Shown here one piece after another: positions 45,952 through 53,368 of a stretch of DNA of 64,000 nt (its first letter is position 1; each line of letters begins with the position of its first letter). Below the pieces are notes generated by a model. The model was not told the origin of the DNA, made no database searches, and was given only the letters and a program-made list of their open reading frames with translations. This DNA comes from Polyangium sp. y55x31 (GTDB taxonomy: Bacteria > Myxococcota_A > Polyangia > Polyangiales > Polyangiaceae): the NCBI RefSeq assembly GCF_029946505.1, contig NZ_JARZHG010000004.1, forward strand, positions 186,001-250,000, in the 5' to 3' direction. A program made the position numbers and the translations under genes.

Positions 45952-47334
45952 ATGAGCGACGCACCGGAGAACCTGCGCGAGGGTCGATACGCGATCGTGC
46001 GCCTCCTCGGCGAGGGCGGGCAAGGCGCGACGTTCGAGGCCGTCGACAAGAAGGAAGGCCAGCCCGTCGCGATCAAGCGATTCCGCGTGCGCGGCGCGAA
46101 GAGCTGGAAAGAGGTGGAGCTCGCCGAGCGCGAGGCGCGTGTGCTCGCGAGCCTTTCGCATCCGGGTCTGCCCCGCTACGTCGAGCACTTCGAGGAGGGC
46201 GGCGAGCTCTTCCTCGTGACGCAAAAAATCGAGGGCGAGAGCCTCGCCGCGATGCAGAAGCGCGGCGCGACGCTCAGCGAGGCCGACGTGCTCCGCTTCC
46301 TGCATGATGCCTCGGCGATCCTCGACTACCTGCACGGCCGCGCGCCGCCCGTCGTGCACCGCGACATCAAGCCGAGCAACGTGCTCCGCAGGCCCGATGG
46401 ATCGTTTGCCCTGATCGATTTCGGCGCCGTGCGCGACAAGATGAAGCCCGAAGGCGGCAGCACCGTGGTCGGCACGTTCGGGTTCATGGCGCCCGAGCAG
46501 TTCCAGGGCCGCGCGATGCCCGCCTCCGACGTCTACGCGATCGGCGCGACGGCCGTCACGATGCTCACGGGCATGCAGCCCGAGGATTTGCCGCACAAGG
46601 GCCTCGCGATCGACGTCGAATCCGCGCTCGGTCGATCCGCGCACCCCGCGCTCGTGGCCGCGCTCGTGGCCATGCTCGAACCCGACCCGGACAAACGCGC
46701 GGGCCGGCTCGCGCCGCTGCTCGAAAAGCTCGGTGAAGCGCCGTCGAAGAAGGCGGACAAACACGCGGCGAAGCACGAGGCGAAGGCCACGCGCCACGAG
46801 CACGAAGCGGAGCGCAAGGCGGACAAGGCAGAGCGAAAAGCAGAGCGCAGAGCCGAGCGCTGGGAGAGACGGCGCGAGCGCTGGGAGAAGCAACAAGAGC
46901 GCTGGGCGCGCGAGTACGAGACGCACGCGGGTTCGGAGCTGATCCCCGGTCCGATCGCGGGCTTTTTGCTGTTCGGTCTCACGGTCGCCCAGCTCGCGGT
47001 CCTGCTCGGCGTGCGCGTGATCGCGCCGTTCGTGCTGAACATGCTGTCGCTGATCTTCGGCAAGGCGCTCCGTGAGGCGGCCTTCGCGGTGAACGAGGCG
47101 GGCAAGCTCGCGCACGGATCACTCGAACGCGCAAAGGACGTCATCCGCCGCCGCGCCCAGGACCTGAAGAACGAAGGTCCACGGATCGAGGTGCAGGAAG
47201 TCGAAGGTCCGAGCGGAGAAAAACGCGTTCGCGTCGACGTGAAGGACGAGGCGGACGTGTCCGAAGACGAGCGGCTCGCCGAGGAAGAGGCCGCGGAGGC
47301 GGAGCGCGAGGGGCGCAAAGTGCGGCGCCGCTGA
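45952..47334 (+). CDS. Membrane Ser/Thr protein kinase with long charged helix
   Basis: A 460-residue kinase. Gly loop GEGGQGATF (20-28), K42 (VAIKRF), HRDIKPSN (about 136), DFG (about 155) and MAPEQF are intact. After the kinase domain comes a long Lys/Arg/Glu/Ala helix (about 260-320, KADKAERKAERRAERWERR style). Two membrane helices follow (about 328-365), then a cytoplasmic acidic tail (RVRVDVKDEADVSEDERLAEE). Start ATG 45952 sits just ahead of the kinase domain. It is divergent from the small lipoprotein across the operator-like palindromes. Confidence 0.87.
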   Translation: MSDAPENLREGRYAIVRLLGEGGQGATFEAVDKKEGQPVAIKRFRVRGAKSWKEVELAEREARVLASLSHPGLPRYVEHFEEGGELFLVTQKIEGESLAAMQKRGATLSEADVLRFLHDASAILDYLHGRAPPVVHRDIKPSNVLRRPDGSFALIDFGAVRDKMKPEGGSTVVGTFGFMAPEQFQGRAMPASDVYAIGATAVTMLTGMQPEDLPHKGLAIDVESALGRSAHPALVAALVAMLEPDPDKRAGRLAPLLEKLGEAPSKKADKHAAKHEAKATRHEHEAERKADKAERKAERRAERWERRRERWEKQQERWAREYETHAGSELIPGPIAGFLLFGLTVAQLAVLLGVRVIAPFVLNMLSLIFGKALREAAFAVNEAGKLAHGSLERAKDVIRRRAQDLKNEGPRIEVQEVEGPSGEKRVRVDVKDEADVSEDERLAEEEAAEAEREGRKVRRR

Positions 47335-47413
47335 CGCCGCCGCCCCGTTGCCTTCGCGGAGCCAAACGCCCACAATTCGCCGCTTCGATCGCTACTTCGG
47401 GAGGCGGTACGTC

Positions 47414-48778
47414 ATGACGAACCCTCGTTCCTCGGGTGCTCGTGTTTGCGGGTCGTGGAGGCTGTTTCCTGCGCTTTTCGCGCTCGCGGCGGTGATCGTC
47501 GGCTGCGGGGATGGAGGGAGCGGCGGAGGCACGGGAGGCAACGGGCAAGGCGGCGGCGGCCTCGGAGGCGCGGGCGGCACGGGCGGCACCGGAGGAACGG
47601 GCGGGCAAGGTGGTTCGTCCGCGACGAGCCTCGACGGCCTGCTCGCCGAGCTGCGCGCGGACCTCGAAGGCACGATGGACAAGTACGCCGCGAGCGACGG
47701 ATGGCCCGTGTGGGTGGAGGGCGGGCATCTGTTCGTCTCGACGAACCCGAGCCTGGACCTCGTCGCAGGGGATCACGACGGCTGGGCGGGCAGCCCGATG
47801 AAGATCGACAACGCGGGCTTTCGCTGGCTCCACCTGAAGGACGTCGCGGCGGGCAGTCGTTACAAGTTCACGAACAAAACGATCTGGGAGGCCGACCCGT
47901 GGGCGCGCTCGTACACGTACGACGACAACGGGGAAATCAGCCTCGTCGCGCCCGTGACGGCGCACCTCGATCGATTCTTCCGGATCGGCGACGCGCAGAT
48001 GCCGGAGCGCACGGTGAACGTGTGGGTGCCGGAGGGCGCGGCGACGCACGTGCTTTACGTGCACGACGGGCAGAACCTGTTCGATCCGGCGGCGGCGTGG
48101 GGCGGCTGGATGCTGCAAAGCAGCGTGCCGGCGGGGATGATGCTCGTGGGAATCGACAACACGGGCCTCGGTCGAATGGACGAGTACACGCACGTGCCCG
48201 ACGTCATCGATCTCGACGAAAACGGTATCGTCGAGCCCTGGGGCGGCAAGGGCGACGCTTATGCGGACTTCGTGAACGGCGCGGTGCGCAAGCTCGTCGC
48301 GGATCGATACGGCGAGCCGCCGAAGGTGGGCACGATGGGCTCGTCGCTCGGGGGGCTCATTGCATTCCACATCGCGGATCGTTTCCCGGGCGAATACGAG
48401 TACGCGGCGAGCCTCTCGGGGACGATGGGCTGGGGCAAGATCGGCGAGACGTCGAAGAACGAGACGATGATCGAGCGGTATGCAATGCACGGTCATCGCA
48501 CGACGGTGCTCTACCTCGACGCGGGCGGCGGGGACTCTGCGCTCGGCCAGGCCGAAAACGAGGCGAAATGCAAGGACACGGACGGCGACGGGATCGAGGA
48601 CGACGTCGAGATCGGCGATAACGCCTGCGAGAACGCGCAGATGCGGGACGTGCTGGTTTCCGTGGGGTACACGCTGGGCACGGACGTGTACCATTGGTGG
48701 GAAGCGGGGGCGCCGCACAACGAGGCGGCGTGGCGGGCGCGGGTATTTCGGCCGATGGAGCTGTTCGAGGGGCTTTGA
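47414..48778 (+). CDS. Esterase lipoprotein (enterochelin-esterase-like) with Ca-binding-type repeat
   Basis: A 454-residue lipoprotein (lipobox IVGC about 31). A Gly spacer (GGTGGTGGTGGQGG) precedes a beta-sandwich and an alpha/beta hydrolase of the Fes/putative esterase family: YVHDGQNLFDP, VGTMGSSLGGLIAFH (nucleophile Ser). An insert DTDGDGIEDDVEIGDNAC looks like a thrombospondin type 3/EF-hand-like calcium loop. A late His (HNEAAWRAR) may complete the triad. Probably hydrolyses an ester of a carbohydrate or siderophore at the surface; substrate unknown. ATG 47414 chosen over an upstream TTG. Confidence 0.82.
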   Translation: MTNPRSSGARVCGSWRLFPALFALAAVIVGCGDGGSGGGTGGNGQGGGGLGGAGGTGGTGGTGGQGGSSATSLDGLLAELRADLEGTMDKYAASDGWPVWVEGGHLFVSTNPSLDLVAGDHDGWAGSPMKIDNAGFRWLHLKDVAAGSRYKFTNKTIWEADPWARSYTYDDNGEISLVAPVTAHLDRFFRIGDAQMPERTVNVWVPEGAATHVLYVHDGQNLFDPAAAWGGWMLQSSVPAGMMLVGIDNTGLGRMDEYTHVPDVIDLDENGIVEPWGGKGDAYADFVNGAVRKLVADRYGEPPKVGTMGSSLGGLIAFHIADRFPGEYEYAASLSGTMGWGKIGETSKNETMIERYAMHGHRTTVLYLDAGGGDSALGQAENEAKCKDTDGDGIEDDVEIGDNACENAQMRDVLVSVGYTLGTDVYHWWEAGAPHNEAAWRARVFRPMELFEGL

Positions 48779-48782
48779 TCAC

Positions 48783-48809
48783 GCAATGGTTCGTCGGGAC
48801 AACCATTGC
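48783..48809. terminator. Bidirectional hairpin between convergent genes
   Basis: GCAATGGTT (48783-48791) pairs perfectly with AACCATTGC (48801-48809) around a 9-nt loop, 4 nt after the esterase stop and 21 nt before the stop of the facing gene. No strong U-tract. Confidence 0.5.
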
Positions 48810-48830
48810 TGCTCGAACGCCCCTCCGCCC

Positions 48831-49691
48831 TCAGTGCTTCAGCGAAATGTCCGCGAGCTCCATCCGCGCGTCGTTCAGGAACGGGCTGTCGGGGAAGCGG
48901 CGGATGAAGGCGCGCAGCGTGGTCTTCGCGTCGTTCCAGGCCTGGATGTCGACGAGGCACTCGCAGAGCAGGAACATCGCGTCGTCGGTGATCTCCTTGT
49001 CCGGCGAGGCCTCCGAGAGCTGCATCAGCATCGGGATCGCGTCGCGCTGCCGGTTCAGCTTGCGGTAGGCGCGCGCCAGGTTGAGCCGCGCCGACGGCGT
49101 GTGCGCCGCGTTCTCCTTCATCCGGATCGCGTCCTCGAACGCCACGGCCGCCTCGTGCCAGCGGCCCGTGCGCAGGTGGTCGAGCCCGAGCTGGTAGCTC
49201 TTGATGCCGAGCTCGGCCCGCGCCGTGTCCACCGCGTCCGTGAAGAAGGCGAGCTCGGCCCGCGAGAGCGGCTCCTTTCGCAGCGCCTCGAACCCGTCGA
49301 TGATCTCCTGCCGCCGGCCCGCTCGTACGAGCTCGTAGAATGCCGCCGCCGCCGACTCCGCCCGCGTCCGGTCGTCCGCGCGCCGCTGCATCTCCTTCAC
49401 GTCGGACTCGAGCTTCGTGATCTTGTCCTTCGCCTGCTTGGTTTCGGCCTGAACGGAGTCGATCCGCGCGTCCCAGGCGAGCTTGACCACGCCGATCACG
49501 ACCAGGACAAAGAGCAGGTTGGCGCTGGCGCTGTTCCAGAAGGCCCGCCGTTCGAAGCCGAGCTGGCGCTTGGAGATCGTCTTGAGGTCGGCCGCCAGGG
49601 CGTTCGTCAGGTTGTTCGTCTTGATGATGAGCCCGCGAGACTCGACGATCTCACGCTTGATCTCCCGCAACTCGTCGTCGAATTGATCCAT
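48831..49691 (-). CDS. Membrane-anchored coiled-coil TPR protein (YbgF/CpoB-like)
   Basis: A 286-residue protein. A cytoplasmic N-terminal helix (1-55) leads to a membrane helix (about 58-75, ANLLFVLVVIGVVKLAW). A coiled coil follows (about 80-120), then TPRs (about 165-285: YQLGLDHLRTGRWHEAAVAFEDA, ARLNLARAYRKLNRQRDAIPML). The order resembles CpoB/YbgF-type envelope TPR proteins, but pal/tol genes are not nearby. ATG 49691 replaces an upstream in-frame codon at 49769 that lies in the efp leader region. It is divergent from efp with 103 bp between starts. Confidence 0.78.
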   Translation of the reverse strand: MDQFDDELREIKREIVESRGLIIKTNNLTNALAADLKTISKRQLGFERRAFWNSASANLLFVLVVIGVVKLAWDARIDSVQAETKQAKDKITKLESDVKEMQRRADDRTRAESAAAAFYELVRAGRRQEIIDGFEALRKEPLSRAELAFFTDAVDTARAELGIKSYQLGLDHLRTGRWHEAAVAFEDAIRMKENAAHTPSARLNLARAYRKLNRQRDAIPMLMQLSEASPDKEITDDAMFLLCECLVDIQAWNDAKTTLRAFIRRFPDSPFLNDARMELADISLKH

Positions 49692-49732
49692 GATCTTCGT
49701 CGGCAGGGTGGGGTAGTCGCCTCGCCCCTTGT

Positions 49733-49765
49733 GCGCCACCCCCTTGCCTGTGCTAAGGGGGGCGC
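49733..49765 (+). promoter_or_regulatory. Hairpin in efp leader
   Basis: GCGCC/GGCGC (5 bp), a 2-nt bulge and CCCCTT/AAGGGG (6 bp) around a 9-nt loop, ending about 30 nt before the efp ATG. It could stabilise the leader or act in attenuation; no Shine-Dalgarno is buried in it. Confidence 0.35.
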
Positions 49766-49794
49766 CCAAGTCAAGCTACCAGGAAGCGCCCCGC

Positions 49795-50361
49795 ATGGAC
49801 ACGAGCGACATCCGTAAAGGCCTCAAGATGATGCTCGATGGGAGCAAGGACCCCTTCTCCGTCATCGAGTTCCAGTTCGTCAAGCCTGGCAAAGGTCAGG
49901 CCTTCACCCGGGTGAAGCTGAAGAACATGGCAAACGGCAACGTCCTCGAGCGGACGTTCAAGTCGGGCGAGAAGCTCGAGCCGGCGAACGTCGAGACGCG
50001 CACGTTCCAGTACATCTACCCGGAAGGCTCCGACTTCGTGTTCATGGACCAGAACACGGGCGAGCAGATCACCGTGCCCGGCGACAAGGTCGGCGACGAC
50101 GCCAAGTGGCTGTCCGACGGCATGAACGTCGACGTGACGCTCTTCAACGAGCAGCCGATCGGCGTCGACATCCCGCCGAGCGTCGTCCTGCAGATCACGA
50201 CCTGCGAGCCGGGCGTGAAGGGCGACACCGCGAGCGGCGCCACCAAGCCCGCGACGCTCTCGACCGGCGCGGTGATCAACGTCCCGCTCTTCGTCAAGGA
50301 AGGCGAGTGGGTCAAGGTCGACACGACCGAGGGCAAGTACCTCGAGCGCGTCAACCGCTGA
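49795..50361 (+). CDS. efp: Translation elongation factor P
   Basis: A 188-residue EF-P, the usual length. Domain 1 carries FVKPGKGQAFTRVKLKN with the loop Lys (K33) that is the modification target in Lys-type EF-P; ERTFKSGEKLEPANVE and the C-terminal GAVINVPLFVKEGEWVKVDT are classic. It relieves ribosome stalling at polyproline, fitting the Pro-rich proteins coded here. No epmA, epmB or earP gene is nearby. A hairpin lies in its leader and a long hairpin begins 27 nt after its stop. Confidence 0.95.
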   Translation: MDTSDIRKGLKMMLDGSKDPFSVIEFQFVKPGKGQAFTRVKLKNMANGNVLERTFKSGEKLEPANVETRTFQYIYPEGSDFVFMDQNTGEQITVPGDKVGDDAKWLSDGMNVDVTLFNEQPIGVDIPPSVVLQITTCEPGVKGDTASGATKPATLSTGAVINVPLFVKEGEWVKVDTTEGKYLERVNR

Positions 50362-50387
50362 GGACGCCCCTCCCCGCGGAAACGACC

Positions 50388-50480
50388 AGCCTTTCGACAG
50401 AGCTACCGTGCCGTCCTCGTTCGTGCTTTGATCGAACGAGCGACGTGGACCCGTGAGGCGGTAGCTTTGTCGAAAGCGCT
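50388..50480 (+). ncRNA. Nested hairpin covering the start of the DUF5522-like gene
   Basis: Outer stem: 50391-50408 pairs with 50459-50476 over 18 positions, 17 Watson-Crick and one G-U in RNA. It extends by AGC/GCT across a 1-nt bulge. Inner stem: CTCGTTCG (50416-50423) with CGAACGAG (50433-50440), extended by CGTC/GACG, 9-nt loop. The proposed TTG start (50467) is inside the 3' outer arm and its GAGG ribosome-binding site lies just before it. Candidate translational switch. Confidence 0.55.
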
Positions 50481-50709
50481 TCCCAAGTTCAGCCAGCTCC
50501 TCGAAGGCGTGGACTTCTACAAGGAAGACCACAAGGTCGTCTTCACGTCGGTCTACCACCTGAAGCGCGGTTACTGCTGCCACTCGAAGTGCCGGCACTG
50601 CCCGTACGGGCTCGGCGTGGCGCAGAAGATCTCCATCGAGATCCAGGGCCTCGACTGCATCGCGTGCATGCCCGAGGGCTCCTCGGACACGGGTGAGACC
50701 AAACCTTAA
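50467..50709 (+). CDS. DUF5522-like small Cys-rich protein
   Basis: An 80-residue protein. The segment YKEDHKVVFTSVYHLKRG followed by YCCHSKCRHCPYG matches what I recall of DUF5522, a small family with a conserved CCxxxCxxCPY cluster that may bind metal. A second Cys pair (LDCIACMPEG) lies near the end. TTG 50467 has GAGG 8 nt upstream; TTG 50428 would give 93 residues but lacks a Shine-Dalgarno. It follows efp by about 100 nt. Function unknown. Confidence 0.7.
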   Translation: MSKALPKFSQLLEGVDFYKEDHKVVFTSVYHLKRGYCCHSKCRHCPYGLGVAQKISIEIQGLDCIACMPEGSSDTGETKP

Positions 50710-50713
50710 CGAC

Positions 50714-50807
50714 GCGTTTTTCGGGTTTCACCGTACGAACGCAGCGCGGCGTAGCGCGGTTTGCCCCCGTTGCAACGCTTCGTTCGGCAAGGAAAGGCCC
50801 GAAACGA
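50714..50807 (+). other. Second nested inverted repeat
   Basis: Outer TTTCGGG (about 50719-50725) with CCCGAAA (50798-50804). Inner CGAACGCAGCG (50736-50746) with CGCTTCGTTCG (50776-50786), 10 of 11 paired. It lies in the 262-bp gap after the DUF5522-like gene. The shared CGTTCG/CGAACG core with the 50416 stem suggests related elements. Confidence 0.4.
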
Positions 50808-50971
50808 CGACATCCGCTTCGCTCCTGCGACGAGTTCGGATATAGGGCGAACGAGTGGCTCACGCTCCGGTCGTCTGCCGACCACGCGTTTGCCAGGCCC
50901 GCACTCGGGGCCAACCCCAGGTCTCTCATGACCCGGCGACGTCCGTTGTCGGTGAAGTAGGAGCTTTTCGG

Positions 50972-51955
50972 ATGCGAACGATCGGATTCCTCGTGATGGC
51001 GGGCTTCGGCGCCCTGTCGATGTGGGCCTGTACCGTCGAGACGAACCCCGGGGGGAACACCGGCGGCAGCGGGGGCGCCGGCGGCGCGGGCTCCTCGGTG
51101 TCGTCGAGCTCGAGCTCCGTCGCGCAAAGCTCGTCGTCGGGCGGGATGTGCGACCCGACGTTCGACCCGACCTGCACGGGCCTGCTCAACCCGAACGAGT
51201 GCGGCACGTGCATCGAGGCGAACTGCTGTGAGCAGCTCGCCGAGTGCGCGAACAGCGAGTGCGCCTTCGGCTGCTTCGACTGCCTCACGGGCGACAACGC
51301 CTCCTGCGAGGAGATGGACCCGCAGTACTACAACAACCTGATCATGTGCCTCCAGGGCTCGTGCGAGACGCAGTGCTTCCCGCCGCCGCCGGACTGGACG
51401 TGCAACGCGCCGGCCGCGCCTCCGTCGGGCGGGTCCTGCATCAAGATCGACGCGACGCTCAAGTGCAACCCGATCACGAACGAGCCCTGCAACACGGCAG
51501 CCGGCGAGGCGTGCGACTACAACGGCGAGGGCTACCAGTGCTGGCCGGATGGCAACACCGTCGCGGCCTGCGGTGACTGCGACGCCTCGAACGGTCCCTT
51601 CTGCAAAGCCGGCCACACCTGCAGCGGCGACAAGTGCGCGCGTTACTGCTGCACCGACGCGGACTGCGGCGGCGACGGCGCGAAGTGCGACACGTCGGCC
51701 AACATGCCCGGCGGCGCAGGCCTGTGCCTCGGCCAGGTCGGTAGCAGCGGCCAGGGCGGCGCCGGCGGCATGGGCGGCTCGGGCGGCATGGGCGGCTCCG
51801 GCGGCACGGGCGGCACGGGCGGCATGGGCGGCTCGGGCGGTGCCGGTGGCATGGGTGGCATGGGTGGCGCCGGCGGCGCCGGCGGCATGATGGGCACCGG
51901 CGGCGCCGGTGGCACGGGCGGCGCGGGCACGGGCGGCATGGGCGGCATGCCCTGA
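50972..51955 (+). CDS. Cys-rich lipoprotein with C-terminal Gly/Met repeat tail
   Basis: A 327-residue lipoprotein (signal FLVMAGFGALSMWAC). A Gly then Ser-rich spacer (about 25-55) precedes a Cys-rich domain of about 200 residues with over 25 Cys (CGTCIEANCCEQLAECANSECAFGC begins it). Unusually the C-terminus is another low-complexity tract of about 65 residues made of GGMGGSGG units. AGGAG sits 8 nt before ATG 50972. Likely a surface disulfide-rich protein; the glycine tail at the very end is odd for the class. Confidence 0.82.
   Translation: MRTIGFLVMAGFGALSMWACTVETNPGGNTGGSGGAGGAGSSVSSSSSSVAQSSSSGGMCDPTFDPTCTGLLNPNECGTCIEANCCEQLAECANSECAFGCFDCLTGDNASCEEMDPQYYNNLIMCLQGSCETQCFPPPPDWTCNAPAAPPSGGSCIKIDATLKCNPITNEPCNTAAGEACDYNGEGYQCWPDGNTVAACGDCDASNGPFCKAGHTCSGDKCARYCCTDADCGGDGAKCDTSANMPGGAGLCLGQVGSSGQGGAGGMGGSGGMGGSGGTGGTGGMGGSGGAGGMGGMGGAGGAGGMMGTGGAGGTGGAGTGGMGGMP
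51757..51952 (+). repeat. In-frame GGMGGSGG coding repeats
   Basis: Repeated GGCGGCATGGGCGGCTC-type units encode the Gly/Met/Ser tail of the lipoprotein and run to its stop codon. Slippage would change tail length in frame. Confidence 0.7.
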
Positions 51956-51959
51956 TTCG

Positions 51960-52034
51960 CCGGAAAAAACCGCGTTGATTGACTCGTCGGCCTCCGGGCG
52001 CCTCGTGCATCCGGAGGCCGATGCGTTTTTCCGG
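51960..52034. terminator. Strong bidirectional terminator
   Basis: TCGGCCTCCGG (51987-51997) pairs perfectly with CCGGAGGCCGA (52011-52021), 11 bp, 13-nt loop, with TTTTT at 52026-52030. An A-tract on the other side lets CCGGAAAAA (51960-51968) pair with TTTTTCCGG (52026-52034). It separates the Cys-rich lipoprotein from the radical SAM cassette. Confidence 0.8.
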
Positions 52035-52064
52035 CAGCACGAACCGCGCTAGGCTGCCTGCGTG

Positions 52065-53075
52065 ATGACGCTCCGCGCGGGGGTGCTCGCCTTCGTGCTC
52101 GGGCTCGCCTCCGTGGCCTCCGCCGAGCCGGCCGCACCGGACAAGCGCGCCGAGGCCAAGGCCACGTACGAAAAAGCCGAACGAGCCGCCGCCGAGCTCC
52201 GGTTCGGCGAGGCGCTCGCAGGGTACGAAGCCGTCCTCTCGCTCGACCCTTCCGCGCCGTTCGCCAAGACGGCCCGCACGCGCGCCGCCGACCTTCGCGC
52301 CCACGCCGAGGGAGACTTCGCGCCCCTCGCGCGCCTCGAAGCCGTACGCCAGACCCCGACCCCGGACCGCGCCACGATCGAGGCGCTCGAGCGTGACGCC
52401 GCGACCTTCCCGCCCGGCCGCGTGCGCGCCGAGGCGCGGATCATCGTGGCCGAAGCGTTCTGGCATCGCTTCGACGATCCGAGCCGCGCCGCGACCGCGC
52501 TCGGCCAGGCGATCGAGGATCCTTCGGCGGACAAGCTCACGCGCGCGCTCGCGCTGAACGAGATCGCCGCGCTCGAACGGGAGCGGGGGGATCTCGCGGC
52601 CGCTTACCGCGTGGTCTCGCGGTATCCGGATCTCGTTCCGAGTCTGTATGCCGAGCTCGGACGGCTCATGCGTCGCGCCTTCCTCGCGCGGGTCGCGGCG
52701 GGCGTTCTCGGCGCGCTCGGGCTCGTCGGCGCCGTGTCGATCGTGCGGCTCTTCCGGAAGCCGGGCCGTGATCCCGAGGCGATCGTGCGCACCGTGATCC
52801 GCCCGTCGTCCGTGGCCTTCGCGCTCTACCTCGGGGGCGCGGCGGCGATCCTGGTCCGGTATCACGGCGAGGGCGACGTGCGGCCGTTTTTGTGGCTCGG
52901 GTTCGGCGTGCTCGGCGTGGACATCGTGGCGCGGGCGTGGCGGCTCGGATCACGCGACGGGCGCGCTGCCGTGCGGGTGGGTCGTGCGATCGTGTGCATG
53001 ATCGGCGTGCTCGCCGCGGCGTTCCTGTCGCTCGAAGGCGCAAACGCGGGCTACCTGGAGAGTTTTGGGTTGTGA
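52065..53075 (+). CDS. TPR membrane protein, first gene of the radical SAM cassette
   Basis: A 336-residue protein. A signal-like N-terminus (LRAGVLAFVLGLASVASAEP) is followed by a TPR-like helical region (about 30-205: AKATYEKAERAAAELRFGEALAGY, LALNEIAALERERGDLAAAYRVV). Four hydrophobic segments follow (about 208-335). The periplasmic helical part plus membrane domain suits a docking or transport role. A GTG at 52062 is also possible. It overlaps the next gene by 4 nt (GTGA). No family recognised. Confidence 0.78.
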   Translation: MTLRAGVLAFVLGLASVASAEPAAPDKRAEAKATYEKAERAAAELRFGEALAGYEAVLSLDPSAPFAKTARTRAADLRAHAEGDFAPLARLEAVRQTPTPDRATIEALERDAATFPPGRVRAEARIIVAEAFWHRFDDPSRAATALGQAIEDPSADKLTRALALNEIAALERERGDLAAAYRVVSRYPDLVPSLYAELGRLMRRAFLARVAAGVLGALGLVGAVSIVRLFRKPGRDPEAIVRTVIRPSSVAFALYLGGAAAILVRYHGEGDVRPFLWLGFGVLGVDIVARAWRLGSRDGRAAVRVGRAIVCMIGVLAAAFLSLEGANAGYLESFGL

Positions 53076-53368
53076 GGGACGAGCGTGACGACGGAAGCGA
53101 GGCGCCGCGTGATCCGGAAGGCGCGGTGGAGATCGGGCCGGGGCCGATCTCGGCAGACGAGATCCTCGTGGTGCGGCGAGGCCCGGGGGCGAACTGCTCG
53201 TCGGTGGGGAGCGCGCTCGATCTGTTGTTCCTCTCGGCCGTGGCCGCGGGCGTGGTGATGGCGGGGATCGCGGCGGCGTTCGGGAGCGGCGCCGAGACGG
53301 GCAAGGAGAAGGGACGCGGCGAACGCGACGGAAAACGCGACGAGGGGGGCGATGCGGGCACGCGTTGA
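53072..53368 (+). CDS. Small membrane protein or possible modified-peptide precursor
   Basis: A 98-residue product. An acidic N-terminus is followed by GPGPISADEILVVRRGPGANC-x-SVGS, a hydrophobic stretch (about 51-71, LDLLFLSAVAAGVVMAGIAAAF) and a Gly/Glu/Lys/Arg-rich hydrophilic tail. It has one Cys. The GTG overlaps the preceding stop (GTGA), and its end overlaps the radical SAM gene by 17 nt. Small size and position make it a candidate substrate of that enzyme, but a structural membrane subunit is equally possible. Confidence 0.6.
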   Translation: MRDERDDGSEAPRDPEGAVEIGPGPISADEILVVRRGPGANCSSVGSALDLLFLSAVAAGVVMAGIAAAFGSGAETGKEKGRGERDGKRDEGGDAGTR

